From: Candidatus Rifleibacteriota bacterium
Lineage (GTDB): Bacteria; Riflebacteria; Ozemobacteria; Ozemobacterales; Ozemobacteraceae
Assembly (NCBI GenBank): GCA_017526725.1
Contig: JAFXRA010000042.1
Location: 1 to 16,116, forward strand
Direction: 5' to 3'
DNA: 16,116 nt
Part shown: positions 8,901 to 15,239 of the stretch, in pieces
Layout: every line of letters begins with the position of its first letter
Position numbering within the stretch: the first letter of the stretch is position 1
Notes under the pieces: model-generated
Database searches by the model: none
Told to the model about the DNA's origin: nothing
The model's input: only the letters and a program-made list of their open reading frames with translations
Translations under genes and position numbers: made by a program

Positions 8901-9226
8901 TCATAGTATTGTTCCCTTAAAATTCTTGCACAAAAAGAATGGAAAGTCGATATCCAGCATTGGTCAAAACTTTGCGGGAAATATTCCAAAACTCTTTGTC
9001 TTAACTCTGATGCGGCTTTATCGGAAAAAGTCAGCGCAAGTATTTCTTTTAATCTGACGCCTTTTTCCAACTGTTTTGCAATTAAAACAGAGATAGTTCT
9101 TGTTTTGCCAGTGCCTGGACCTGCAACAACCAAAGAATTTTTATGGAATTTTTTTATTATTTCTTTCTGTTGGTCATTTAATCTGTCAAAATCATTTTTT
9201 AATAATTCAGATACACCAATACTCAT
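5966..9226 (-). CDS. UvrD-type helicase / RecB-type nuclease, first subunit (AddB/AdnA position)
   Basis: 1086 aa. The motor motifs are complete: AGPGTGKT (35-42), STFHSF (93-98), DEFQD (243-247), GDPRQSIYRFRGAD (272-285), QNYRS (308-312), VKIMTVHQSKGLEFP (595-609) and FFVAITRAKE (671-680). The nuclease part has His820 (GNAYHKILEE), Asp914 (GRFDRI), Asp928 and Lys930 (IIDYKT) and a QLPIY motif (960-964). Possible Fe-S ligands are Cys790 (CPRKFFF) and Cys1055, Cys1061, Cys1067, spaced x5/x5 and not the usual x2/x5. It overlaps the second helicase-nuclease by 4 bases, so the two are co-translated and probably form one complex. In AddAB the AddB motor is inactive; here nothing looks broken, closer to mycobacterial AdnAB, in which both chains carry motor and nuclease modules. 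Assignment to the end-resection family is firm; which named subunit it corresponds to is not, so no symbol is given. Confidence 0.92.
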   Translation of the reverse strand: MSIGVSELLKNDFDRLNDQQKEIIKKFHKNSLVVAGPGTGKTRTISVLIAKQLEKGVRLKEILALTFSDKAASELRQRVLEYFPQSFDQCWISTFHSFCARILREQYYEVGVAPDFKLLNAFKESLLMSFICRKLDPLAFPEYGKVLNKRGFQQEASTLIGILKSNLVTPEEFEDAIKNTPDLNKKTQNRCYELLNIYKQYEKERIKDNYLDYRDLIALSIKVLKNPRIAAIYRKRYKVILVDEFQDTDPAQFLLLTLLKGEDSDIKTAVIGDPRQSIYRFRGADPSMMTSKGRFKQKYKASVFPLSQNYRSAKSIVKSATRLNWAEKLTTDGLLNPNSLEDGFIKYYKVKNEIEEARVVGRQIANYLIYGNKGKKYKPSDVAILVRNNYQIDLLAESLQTLHIPYQIAEDMKFFKAEEIITLVSLLKIAGATEEDSKESALQTAFLSPAFGLNPLWTQAIISEIANNTGKISNILKLIEDNQFSELPETDEANQNKAKEFVKVVRLLESKSSEEISAIISAAVSSVLPLLQNASETTSRNILHLRNMLSDYSEVFLHTFNRRPLIADLLPELEEWINYYALNIELSETIDENAVKIMTVHQSKGLEFPLTVISGLCEGQFPVNLRENILLGTAAIEKIKNYLNSKNREISFFNPYPNSDEEQLEEERRLFFVAITRAKEGLIMTVPMRLGTDPATPAPFFYEMGIKPDELEKDDKILTLSEFRTVITGLNQDELLAMEPTLQEVEKQIPPEYAIHGIRPRIFNKAKHDRVELPDDFSFSATSLKNYLDCPRKFFFKNLLGIANPLENNSDYFIVGNAYHKILEELHKPGSIWELVKEPTDEDLMELFEKFAAPMLEVIPFFERHKHANLIKNALPIYRDAVYKNEQFPCRHTKGVEKPFSFELAGSRIKGRFDRIALIDNDSIQIIDYKTSKSGVPNSEKIYEKAFPKSGLVEEQLEMQLPIYILACRSMNYKNISSATMYVMTDAYKKAYKGMKAGFQKSAALNFGCGPCYGAEVSNDDLKSFEARIIELINKIKTDKTFECLPSSNENAKSCLTKEGCEFSTFCQVGLELLKKQQDKEEAAEQ
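5980..5986 (-). promoter_or_regulatory. Ribosome binding site of the second helicase-nuclease
   Basis: GAGGAGG on the minus strand, ten bases before the ATG at 5969 and inside the last codons of the upstream gene. Together with the ATGA overlap it supports translational coupling of the two subunits. Confidence 0.75.
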
Positions 9227-9248
9227 TTTCTACTATCCATTTTTTTTC

Positions 9249-9277
9249 AGTATAACATTAGCAAAATTTACATACAA
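9249..9277 (-). promoter_or_regulatory. Candidate promoter of the helicase-nuclease operon
   Basis: On the minus strand TATACT (-10, 9249-9254), preceded by an extended TG, lies 17 bases from TTGTAT (9272-9277). Transcription would begin only about 15 bases before the ATG at 9226, a short leader. No equally good rightward promoter for the lipoprotein gene stands out in the 109-base divergent spacer. Confidence 0.35.
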
Positions 9278-9335
9278 GCCGATGTATAGAATGAGGTTTT
9301 AGATTTAATATTTATAATTAAGGATTAGTGGCAGC

Positions 9336-10160
9336 ATGAAAAAACTCTTTAAGTTGTTTTTATTATTCACCTTTGCAATAACTTCATTCTTTTTAACCGG
9401 TTGTAATAATAATGATGATTATGATTACTGGAAAAATACAAATGAAACAAATTCCGTTCTTTTAAGAGTTGGAATTCCTGTAAATGCCCTTAGAAATGGC
9501 AGAGCAGCTGTTGACAGAAGTGTTGTTATTGCCGGCGTGCCATTCAAATATACAGACAGTGCAAGCGGAGTAGATTATTTTTCCGGTTATATACCAAGAT
9601 CAGTTATCTACCAGGCTTTAAACTATTTAAAATTTCAGATTGATTCTCAAATTTTCTATGTTGAAAGCAATTTCTTTAAAGTAGCCTTAAGCACCGTTTC
9701 AAGCGGAGGCCAGCCCAATGCTCTTTTGTCTTTTGACCAGGAATATAGAGTTTTAAAAGCAGAAAGCAACGGAGTAGAAGTTGAAAAACCTGTTATCAGC
9801 CAGGAAGAACCAAAGGCTGCTGACGGATTAGTCGAATTATCCATAAATGGAGACACAATTACCGCTGTTGTTCCAAGTGAATTTGGCAATGTTACAAGGT
9901 ATTACAGCTGGGAACTCAGGCTTACCTCAAATAAGAGCAGGAATTCCAGAATAATGTATTCCGGTCAGTATTCTGACATGTATACTATTACTTCCAGTGG
10001 CAATAATTTCTTCTTCACCATTACTCCTACCGGAAAAACCAATCTGGACTCAAATACAACTTATATCGGCAATTTAGTTTCAGTAGTTGTTTATACCGAT
10101 AAATCTGGTGACAAACCATTGACCTTAACTTCAAACAATACAATCTACTACCAAAAGTAA
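9336..10160 (+). CDS. Lipoprotein of unknown function
   Basis: 274 aa. The N-terminus is a classic lipoprotein signal: Lys-rich start, Phe/Leu core and lipobox Leu-Thr-Gly-Cys with Cys23 as the lipidated residue. Asn and not Asp follows Cys23, so by the Lol rule known from enterobacteria it would tend to go to the outer membrane. The mature protein begins with an Asn/Asp/Tyr-rich linker and continues with a Ser/Thr/Tyr-rich, probably beta-rich region without a recognised catalytic motif; after the lipidated residue there is no further cysteine. AAGGA at 9320-9324, 11 bases before the ATG, is a slightly distant ribosome site. It is transcribed alone, divergently from the helicase-nucleases, and ends at a strong terminator. 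Function unknown; a structural or binding surface lipoprotein is a guess. Confidence 0.85.
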   Translation: MKKLFKLFLLFTFAITSFFLTGCNNNDDYDYWKNTNETNSVLLRVGIPVNALRNGRAAVDRSVVIAGVPFKYTDSASGVDYFSGYIPRSVIYQALNYLKFQIDSQIFYVESNFFKVALSTVSSGGQPNALLSFDQEYRVLKAESNGVEVEKPVISQEEPKAADGLVELSINGDTITAVVPSEFGNVTRYYSWELRLTSNKSRNSRIMYSGQYSDMYTITSSGNNFFFTITPTGKTNLDSNTTYIGNLVSVVVYTDKSGDKPLTLTSNNTIYYQK

Positions 10161-10187
10161 TATAACCGCTAATTAAATCAGCCCGCA

Positions 10188-10233
10188 ATCAATACCCTGA
10201 AACACTCAGAACCTTTCAGGGTATTGATATTTT
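10188..10233 (+). terminator. Intrinsic terminator of the lipoprotein gene
   Basis: A perfect 15-base-pair stem, ATCAATACCCTGAAA (10188-10202) with TTTCAGGGTATTGAT (10214-10228), an 11-base loop, then A and TTTT. The T-run is short but the stem is strong. The right arm also contributes to the -35 box of the tyrS promoter. Confidence 0.75.
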
Positions 10234-10252
10234 AGTTAAATTCTGTTACAAT
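10224..10252 (+). promoter_or_regulatory. tyrS promoter
   Basis: TTGATA (-35, 10224-10229), an ideal 17-base spacer, and TACAAT (-10, 10247-10252) with an extended TG at 10244-10245. The start of transcription would be near 10259, about 26 bases before the ATG, which leaves no room for a T-box leader. The -35 begins inside the right arm of the preceding terminator. Confidence 0.75.
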
Positions 10253-10275
10253 CGCAAACTACAAACTTAGTAAAC

Positions 10276-10279
10276 GGAG
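10276..10279 (+). promoter_or_regulatory. tyrS ribosome binding site
   Basis: GGAG ends five bases before the ATG at 10285 and eleven bases before a second in-frame ATG at 10291. Either start is possible; the first is taken, and the protein differs only by Met-Thr. Confidence 0.6.
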
Positions 10280-10284
10280 ATATA

Positions 10285-11517
10285 ATGACAATGGGTATTT
10301 ACGAAGAACTAAAAGCCAGAGGCCTGATAGCTCAGGTAACTGATGAAGAACAAATAAGAACCATGGTAAACTCTGGTAAAGCTAAGTTCTACATAGGGTT
10401 TGACTGCACAGCAGACAGCCTTACTGCTGGTCATTTTATGGCTCTTACCCTTATGAAGAGACTTCAAATGGCAGGGAATACTCCTGTAGCATTGATTGGC
10501 GGCGGCACCACAATGATTGGTGACCCATCAGGACGCACAGACATGCGTAAAATGCTTACTCGTGAAGACATTAACCACAATGCTGAATGTTTCAAACGCC
10601 AGATGGAAAAATTCATCGAATTTGGCGAAGGCAAAGCCATAATGGTAAACAACGCTGATTGGCTGCTCAACCTTAACTATATAGACCTCCTTCGTGAAGT
10701 CGGTCATTGTTTCTCTGTAAACAACATGCTTCGTGCCGAATGTTACAAGCAAAGAATGGCTCAGGGTCTTAGCTTCTTAGAATTCAACTACATGATTATG
10801 CAAAGCTACGACTTCTACTATCTATATCAGAATATGGGCTGCAACTTACAGTTTGGTGGAGATGACCAGTGGAGCAATATGCTTGGCGGAACTGAACTTA
10901 TCCGCAGAAAATTAGGCAAAGATGCCCATGCAATGACAATTACTCTTCTTACTGATTCTCAAGGTCATAAGATGGGTAAGACAGCTGGTAACGCTGTATG
11001 GCTTGATCCGAACAAGACTTCTCCATACGATTTCTATCAGTATTGGCGTAATGTTGGTGATGCTGATGTTATGAAATGTATCAGAATGCTTACATTCCTT
11101 CCATTAGAACAGATTGATGAAATGGAAAAGTGGGACGACAGCAGAATCAATGAAAAGAAGAAGATTTTAGCATACGAACTTACTTCTTTGGTTCATGGTA
11201 AAGAAGAAGCAGAAAAAGCGGCTGAAGCTGCTGCTGCTCTATTTGCCGGCGGAAATGGTGATGATGCTAACATGCCTACAACTACTGTTGCATCTTCTGA
11301 TTTAACAGATGGTGCTATAGGCATTCTCGACGCCTTAGTAAAAACCGGTATTGCCAAGAGCAAAGGCGATGCAAGAACCTTAGTAAAACAGGGCGGCATC
11401 ACTGTTGACGGCAATAAAGTCGAAACTCAGGATTTCAAGTTTACTGAAGAAATGCTGAAAAACGGTGCAAAAATCAAAAAAGGCAAAAAGATTTTCCACA
11501 AGATAATCTTAGGTTAA
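10285..11517 (+). CDS. tyrS: Tyrosyl-tRNA synthetase
   Basis: 410 aa, normal length for bacterial TyrRS. A class I cytoplasmic enzyme that activates tyrosine with ATP and charges tRNA-Tyr. Visible landmarks: YIGFDCTADSL (36-46, tyrosine/ATP pocket), the HIGH-type signature in the form T-A-G-H (47-50), YMIMQSYDF (169-177), GGDDQWSNM (191-199), the KMSKS-type loop KMGKT (229-233), and a C-terminal S4 RNA-binding domain from about 345 to 408 (ARTLVKQGGITVDG). The HIGH motif lacks its first His: aligned with the well-studied Bacillus stearothermophilus enzyme, Thr47 stands in for His45. I recall a similar TAGH form in clostridial enzymes, so this is probably a clade trait and not damage. It has its own promoter and ends at a strong bidirectional terminator. 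Confidence 0.97.
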   Translation: MTMGIYEELKARGLIAQVTDEEQIRTMVNSGKAKFYIGFDCTADSLTAGHFMALTLMKRLQMAGNTPVALIGGGTTMIGDPSGRTDMRKMLTREDINHNAECFKRQMEKFIEFGEGKAIMVNNADWLLNLNYIDLLREVGHCFSVNNMLRAECYKQRMAQGLSFLEFNYMIMQSYDFYYLYQNMGCNLQFGGDDQWSNMLGGTELIRRKLGKDAHAMTITLLTDSQGHKMGKTAGNAVWLDPNKTSPYDFYQYWRNVGDADVMKCIRMLTFLPLEQIDEMEKWDDSRINEKKKILAYELTSLVHGKEEAEKAAEAAAALFAGGNGDDANMPTTTVASSDLTDGAIGILDALVKTGIAKSKGDARTLVKQGGITVDGNKVETQDFKFTEEMLKNGAKIKKGKKIFHKIILG

Positions 11518-11525
11518 TGGGTAAT

Positions 11526-11562
11526 AAAAAGGCCTTGGTTTATGCAACCAAGGCCTTTTTTT
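11526..11562. terminator. Bidirectional terminator between tyrS and argF
   Basis: Fifteen-base-pair stem AAAAAGGCCTTGGTT (11526-11540) with AACCAAGGCCTTTTT (11546-11560), loop TATGC, and seven T on the right (11556-11562). The A-run on the left serves as the T-run for leftward transcripts. It lies 8 bases after the tyrS stop and ends just before the argF stop at 11564, so it serves both convergent genes. Confidence 0.93.
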
Positions 11563-11563
11563 C

Positions 11564-12544
11564 TCACTTTACTCCCAAAGTTGCAACCATGACAGCTTTG
11601 ATTGTATGAAGTCTGTTTTCAGCTTCGTCAAAGACCTTAGAGTGTTTGCTTTCAAAAACTTCGTCTGTAACTTCCATTTCGCCGATATCTTTTGACATAG
11701 TGGTGTCATTGTTATGGAAAGCTGGCAAACAGTGCAGGAATATCGGGTTTTCTTTACCGGTTTTCTTTATCATAGCCATATTTACCTGATATGGCTTCAA
11801 CAATTTGATTCTAGCCTGCATTTGAGCTTCTTCGCCCATACTTGCCCAAACATCTGTATAAAGAACATCTGCGTCTTTTACACCTTTATTAACATCATCT
11901 GTAATAGTGATTTTTCCACCAGTTTCTTTGCAGATTTTCTTAACTTCATCAACAAGTTCCTTTTCTGGGTGCAAACCTTTTGGAGCAACAATTCTGCAAT
12001 CCAAGCCCATCTTGGCACAACCGATCATCAGAGAATTTGCCATATTATTGCGGCCGTCACCTACAAAAGCAAATACAATGCCTTTTAGATAGCCATAATG
12101 TTCTTCAATAGTCATAAGGTCGGCAAGAACCTGAGTTGGGTGGAATTTGTCTGTAAGACCGTTCCAAACAGGAACTCCGGAATATTTAGCTAATTCTTCA
12201 ACTGTTTCATGCTTGAAACCTCTGAACTGAATACCGTCAAACATTCTGCCCAAAACTCTAGCAGTGTCTTTAACTGTTTCTTTTTTGCCGAGCTGAATAT
12301 CGTCTTTTCCTAAATATTCTGCATGGGCACCTTCATCTGAAGCAGCTACAACAAAAGCACAGCGAGTTCTTGTAGAAGCTTTTTCAAAAATCAAAGCAAC
12401 ATTTTTGCCTTCAAGATTTCTTGGCTTTATTCCAGCCATTTTTAAACGCTTGAGTTCTTTTGCCAAATCAAGCATATAGCGAATTTCTTCGGGGGTAAAA
12501 TCTTTCAAAGTTAAAAAACTGCGGCCAATTAAATTTACTGCCAT
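11564..12544 (-). CDS. argF: Ornithine carbamoyltransferase
   Basis: 326 aa. Transfers the carbamoyl group of carbamoyl phosphate to ornithine giving citrulline, in arginine synthesis or, run backwards, in the arginine deiminase pathway. Signatures: STRTR (57-61, carbamoyl-phosphate binding), HPTQ (135-138), DVWASMGEE (231-239, ornithine side) and HCLPAFH (271-277, catalytic Cys272), then the closing [17 protein letters not shown] segment (308-323). The HCLPAFH form and the C-terminus match the E. coli ArgI / catabolic ArcB branch and not the shorter HCLPAHRG-type anabolic enzymes. That branch contains both anabolic and catabolic members, and no other arginine gene is in the window, so direction cannot be settled; arcB is the alternative name. 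GGAAGG eleven bases before the ATG is the ribosome site, and a good promoter lies in the 74-base gap behind pseI. Confidence 0.96.
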   Translation of the reverse strand: MAVNLIGRSFLTLKDFTPEEIRYMLDLAKELKRLKMAGIKPRNLEGKNVALIFEKASTRTRCAFVVAASDEGAHAEYLGKDDIQLGKKETVKDTARVLGRMFDGIQFRGFKHETVEELAKYSGVPVWNGLTDKFHPTQVLADLMTIEEHYGYLKGIVFAFVGDGRNNMANSLMIGCAKMGLDCRIVAPKGLHPEKELVDEVKKICKETGGKITITDDVNKGVKDADVLYTDVWASMGEEAQMQARIKLLKPYQVNMAMIKKTGKENPIFLHCLPAFHNNDTTMSKDIGEMEVTDEVFESKHSKVFDEAENRLHTIKAVMVATLGVK

Positions 12545-12555
12545 AAAAAAACATT

Positions 12556-12561
12556 CCTTCC
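12556..12561 (-). promoter_or_regulatory. argF ribosome binding site
   Basis: GGAAGG on the minus strand, eleven bases before the ATG at 12544, separated from it by an A/T stretch. Confidence 0.6.
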
Positions 12562-12583
12562 TGACTTTTATCTCTTTTGACTC

Positions 12584-12612
12584 ATTAAATTACTAATAAT
12601 AAACAAAGTCAA
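12584..12612 (-). promoter_or_regulatory. argF promoter
   Basis: On the minus strand TTGACT (-35, 12607-12612; 5 of 6 consensus), a 17-base spacer and TTTAAT (-10, 12584-12589; 5 of 6). Transcription would start near 12577. It begins just after the pseI stop, so argF can be expressed independently of pseI; no terminator is visible between them. I see no obvious pair of ARG-box palindromes. Confidence 0.6.
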
Positions 12613-12618
12613 GAAAAA

Positions 12619-13671
12619 CTAGGTATTTACAATATAATCAAAAGACAACGGTGTGCCAGCATACAAATCTTTTGCAAATGTTTTACCTAAAACATCTTCA
12701 TAAAACTTAGGTTTTAAACCATCGCCAGGTCTGATGCTGCGTATGTTGTCTTCTGTTATTTTTTCACCAGCTTTTACATCTTTTACGATAAAAATAGAAC
12801 GTCTGAAATTATAATTGCTCATTTCTGATTTAGTTGGTCCGAAAGAAACCTTGCCAATAGCTTTTTCAGCATCTCTAACATCTCTTACCATAGCGGCAAA
12901 TTCGTCTGGTTCCATTGAAAAACCGCTGTCAGGCGTATTTATTTTTCTATCCAAGCACAAATGCTTTTCTATTATGCATCCGCCTAAAGCAACACTTGTC
13001 ACAGCACCAATAGAACCTTTTGAATGGTCAGATAAACCTGTCGGTACATTGAAGGTTTCGCTCAATACTCTCATTGTGGCCAAATTCATATCATCAGTAA
13101 TTGCAGGATATGCGCTAGAACATTTCAGCAAAGCCAATTGGTCGTTATTTTGTGAATGTACACAATCTACGGCTTCTTTTATTTCATCTAATGATGCCAT
13201 GCCAGTAGAAATAATCAGAGGTTTGCCCTTAGAAGCCACATATTTTATTAAAGGCAAATCAATAAGTTCAAAAGAAGCTATTTTATAAAACTCTATTCCT
13301 ATGCTTTCCAGGAAATCAACTGCAGTATTATCAAAAGGAGTAGAAAAGAAGTCTATGCCGATTTTATCAGCCTCTTCTTTTAGTTCTGCCTGCCATTCCC
13401 ACGGCGTATAGGCTTTTTTATAAAGGGAATAGAGGTTTTCACCTTCCCATGTTCCCTTTTCTATGTTGAAATACTTATTATGGCAATCTATTGTAATAGT
13501 ATCTGCCGTATAAGTTTGTATCTTTATGCAGTCTGCACCAGCCTCTTTGGCAGCGAGAATAATCTCTTTGGCATAATCAAGACTGCCAGCATGGTTTGCA
13601 GACATTTCAGCTATAATATATGTAGGTAAACCGGAAGCAATTTTCCTATTTTTTATACAAATCGAATTCAT
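12619..13671 (-). CDS. pseI: Pseudaminic acid synthase (NeuB family)
   Basis: 350 aa. Condenses a hexose precursor with phosphoenolpyruvate to give a nine-carbon nonulosonic acid. NeuB barrel at about 20-275: SANHAGS (24-30), IKIQTYTADTITID (49-62), FFSTPFD (108-114), YKIASFE (129-135), PLIISTGMAS (151-160), and the metal-binding histidines His216 (GLSDH) and His237 (IEKH). A C-terminal SAF/antifreeze-like domain covers about 285-345. The AYTPWEW segment (87-93) and the IQTYTADTITID wording match the PseI subfamily as I remember it, rather than sialic acid (NeuB) or legionaminic acid (LegI) synthases; subfamily confidence is about 0.8. The other Pse enzymes (PseB, C, H, G, F) are absent from the window, so the precursor must come from elsewhere. 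It is divergent from an operon of secreted proteins, one of them Ser/Thr-rich. The ribosome site is weak. Confidence 0.92.
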   Translation of the reverse strand: MNSICIKNRKIASGLPTYIIAEMSANHAGSLDYAKEIILAAKEAGADCIKIQTYTADTITIDCHNKYFNIEKGTWEGENLYSLYKKAYTPWEWQAELKEEADKIGIDFFSTPFDNTAVDFLESIGIEFYKIASFELIDLPLIKYVASKGKPLIISTGMASLDEIKEAVDCVHSQNNDQLALLKCSSAYPAITDDMNLATMRVLSETFNVPTGLSDHSKGSIGAVTSVALGGCIIEKHLCLDRKINTPDSGFSMEPDEFAAMVRDVRDAEKAIGKVSFGPTKSEMSNYNFRRSIFIVKDVKAGEKITEDNIRSIRPGDGLKPKFYEDVLGKTFAKDLYAGTPLSFDYIVNT

Positions 13672-13705
13672 TTTATGTACCGTTCAAGTTAAAAATTTAA
13701 TACCT

Positions 13706-13734
13706 AGCATAACATTATTTTCTAAAAAACAAAA
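13706..13734 (-). promoter_or_regulatory. Candidate pseI promoter
   Basis: On the minus strand TATGCT (-10, 13706-13711) with an extended TG, 17 bases from TTTTGT (13729-13734), a poor -35. Predicted leader about 30 bases. Confidence 0.35.
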
Positions 13735-13872
13735 CATCATATACAAACTAAAAAATTCAATCGTAATCAATGTTTTGAGCCATATTTTTCGTCTTATCCG
13801 AGTACTATCCACTACTATTATTTGCTATTTTATAATATTTTACATTAATTTCTTCCTGTTATTGTTTTTTTC

Positions 13873-13881
13873 TGTTATAAT
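13873..13881 (+). promoter_or_regulatory. Extended -10 promoter of the secreted-protein operon
   Basis: TGTTATAAT: a perfect -10 hexamer (13876-13881) with the TG extension. The sequence 17 bases upstream (TTCCTG, 13853-13858) is a poor -35, as is common for extended -10 promoters. The start would be near 13888. The rest of the 249-base divergent spacer (13672-13920) is AT-rich with no gene, tRNA or strong hairpin that I can see. Confidence 0.5.
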
Positions 13882-13907
13882 ATATTTTGAGTCCGAAAAT
13901 ATTTTTT

Positions 13908-13913
13908 GCGAGG
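13908..13913 (+). promoter_or_regulatory. Ribosome binding site fixing the start at 13921
   Basis: GCGAGG ends seven bases before ATG 13921. A TTG at 13906 is in frame but overlaps this site, so the ATG, which directly begins the signal peptide, is the real start. Confidence 0.8.
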
Positions 13914-13920
13914 TTATATC

Positions 13921-15222
13921 ATGAAAAAGAATCTATTTGTCTTTTTGGTTATTTCATTGCTAATAGCTGCTCCTATCTTTTCTGCAGCTAATACCAATAC
14001 CGATACCAATACATCAACTGACACTTCAACAGAAAGCAACACAAGCAACGGTGAAAGCCTTGTTCCAGACAGTGTTCCTATGTCATTAGATTTTAAGGAT
14101 AACGCTAATGTTATGCCTAATACTTTCCGCGGCGGTGACCCCGATAGTTCTTTAGTTCATTGTTTAGAAGATGTTTATTATGAAAAACATGAACATTCTC
14201 TCATTTATTCCGCAAATGCTAATGATGTTGCAAGTGGCTCTAATTTTAAAAGTGATCCGAATATAACATGGACAACCTCAAAAAAAGATGCTGACGGCAA
14301 CTATAACACCTTGAGTTCCCAAAATACTAATATGGCACATGATGGCGGAACTCTTTACGAACCAGGTGAATATCAAATTGGTAACAGTGGTGCAAGACAG
14401 GTTGATGAACCAACAGAACAAGTTACAACTTTAACAGATACTTCAACAAGCACCGGCACTAGCACTGGAACTGGAACTGCTACAGGCACAACTACTGCCC
14501 AAGATCCTAAGACTGTAACTTCTAACCAGACTATGGGCGTCTTAGTTCATGACTGCACTTCACCAGACCTTTGGGTAGCTTTCCAGGAAGGTGCTGGCAG
14601 TGTAGATATGGCTGCTTCTGAACATGAACTGAAACAAAATATTTATACAAAAGTTCTTACCACTATGGGCAGACCTTTCTCCAGCAATGAAAAAGACTAT
14701 GAAGAAGAAAGCTATCTCTTTGTTGATGAAGGAGAAGGCAGTGAACGCAATAAAGAACCTTGGAACAAAACAGCCAGAGTAACAATAGCTGGTCCAATGT
14801 TCAGTGAAAACGGTGCAGTTAATTACAATTCCGGTGTTGTTCCTTCCGGACTTTTAGACAAAGATAATCAGACAAGACAGGTTCACGTATCTGCAACTGA
14901 TGAAAAGAGCGTTTTAAAAGGTATCTATGTTCGTAGAAATGTTCCTTTCATTTTTGCAGCAGTATCTGTAGATAATGGTGATGATCGTGTTGCTCCAACA
15001 GATGTTGAAGCAAGAATTGAAAGAGGCGATGCTTCTGTCGTAGAAAAGAATGACAGCGCTTATCTCTTCCGCGTTCCCAACTATCCACGCGGTGAATATG
15101 CAGATCAGCCAAATTACTTCTTTGTTGCCAAAGCCGAAGACAAATCTGGTAATGTTACTACAGTAAAGATTCCGTTATATGTAGTAAATTCAAATGCTTC
15201 ATTTGAAACTTCATCTAAGTAA
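13921..15222 (+). CDS. Secreted Ser/Thr-rich protein of unknown function
   Basis: 433 aa. Signal peptide 1-22 (MKKN, hydrophobic core, cleavage near Phe-Ser-Ala). Directly after it come a Thr/Ser/Asn/Asp low-complexity tract (24-43) and, later, a Thr/Ser/Gly tract (169-194); such tracts are linkers and possible O-glycosylation sites. Between and after them are beta-type segments: DPNITW (112-117), VLVHDCTSPDLW (207-218), a GPMF...SGVVPSG region (291-310), and near the C-terminus AKAEDKSGNVTTV (403-415), which reads like the closing strands of a bacterial Ig-like or fibronectin-like domain. Two cysteines (81 and 212) could form one disulphide. Family not recognised. The following gene starts 17 bases later and appears to be a distant paralogue. 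The nearby pseI gene makes surface glycosylation a possibility, by inference only. Confidence 0.85.
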   Translation: MKKNLFVFLVISLLIAAPIFSAANTNTDTNTSTDTSTESNTSNGESLVPDSVPMSLDFKDNANVMPNTFRGGDPDSSLVHCLEDVYYEKHEHSLIYSANANDVASGSNFKSDPNITWTTSKKDADGNYNTLSSQNTNMAHDGGTLYEPGEYQIGNSGARQVDEPTEQVTTLTDTSTSTGTSTGTGTATGTTTAQDPKTVTSNQTMGVLVHDCTSPDLWVAFQEGAGSVDMAASEHELKQNIYTKVLTTMGRPFSSNEKDYEEESYLFVDEGEGSERNKEPWNKTARVTIAGPMFSENGAVNYNSGVVPSGLLDKDNQTRQVHVSATDEKSVLKGIYVRRNVPFIFAAVSVDNGDDRVAPTDVEARIERGDASVVEKNDSAYLFRVPNYPRGEYADQPNYFFVAKAEDKSGNVTTVKIPLYVVNSNASFETSSK

Positions 15223-15227
15223 GTTCT

Positions 15228-15233
15228 AGAGAG
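15228..15233 (+). promoter_or_regulatory. Ribosome binding site of the last gene
   Basis: AGAGAG six bases before the ATG at 15240 and six bases after the previous stop; it supports this otherwise truncated gene being real and co-transcribed. Confidence 0.6.
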
Positions 15234-15239
15234 TCAATA

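Noticed and set aside
2586..9226. Helicase-nucleases as an anti-phage defence island
   Set aside because: Their domain plan is that of general end-resection enzymes, and no other defence-type gene (methylase, restriction subunit, Cas, toxin) lies nearby.
9313..9318. TATAAT as -10 box of the lipoprotein gene
   Set aside because: It lies two bases before the ribosome site, so the transcript would begin at or after the site; no -35 partner was found.
10281..10286. TATAAT overlapping the tyrS start codon
   Set aside because: A transcript from it would start inside the gene; a much better promoter exists at 10224-10252.
11714..12088. Plus-strand open frame of 124 codons inside argF
   Set aside because: Antisense shadow of the conserved carbamoyltransferase; composition (many Phe/Ile/His/Cys) is not that of a real protein.
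12815..13288. Plus-strand open frame of 157 codons inside pseI
   Set aside because: It is the antisense of a clearly conserved gene, with no ribosome site or recognisable protein features.
13906..13920. TTG start for the first secreted protein, five residues upstream
   Set aside because: The TTG overlaps the good ribosome site GCGAGG (13908-13913), and the ATG at 13921 sits seven bases after it and begins the signal peptide.
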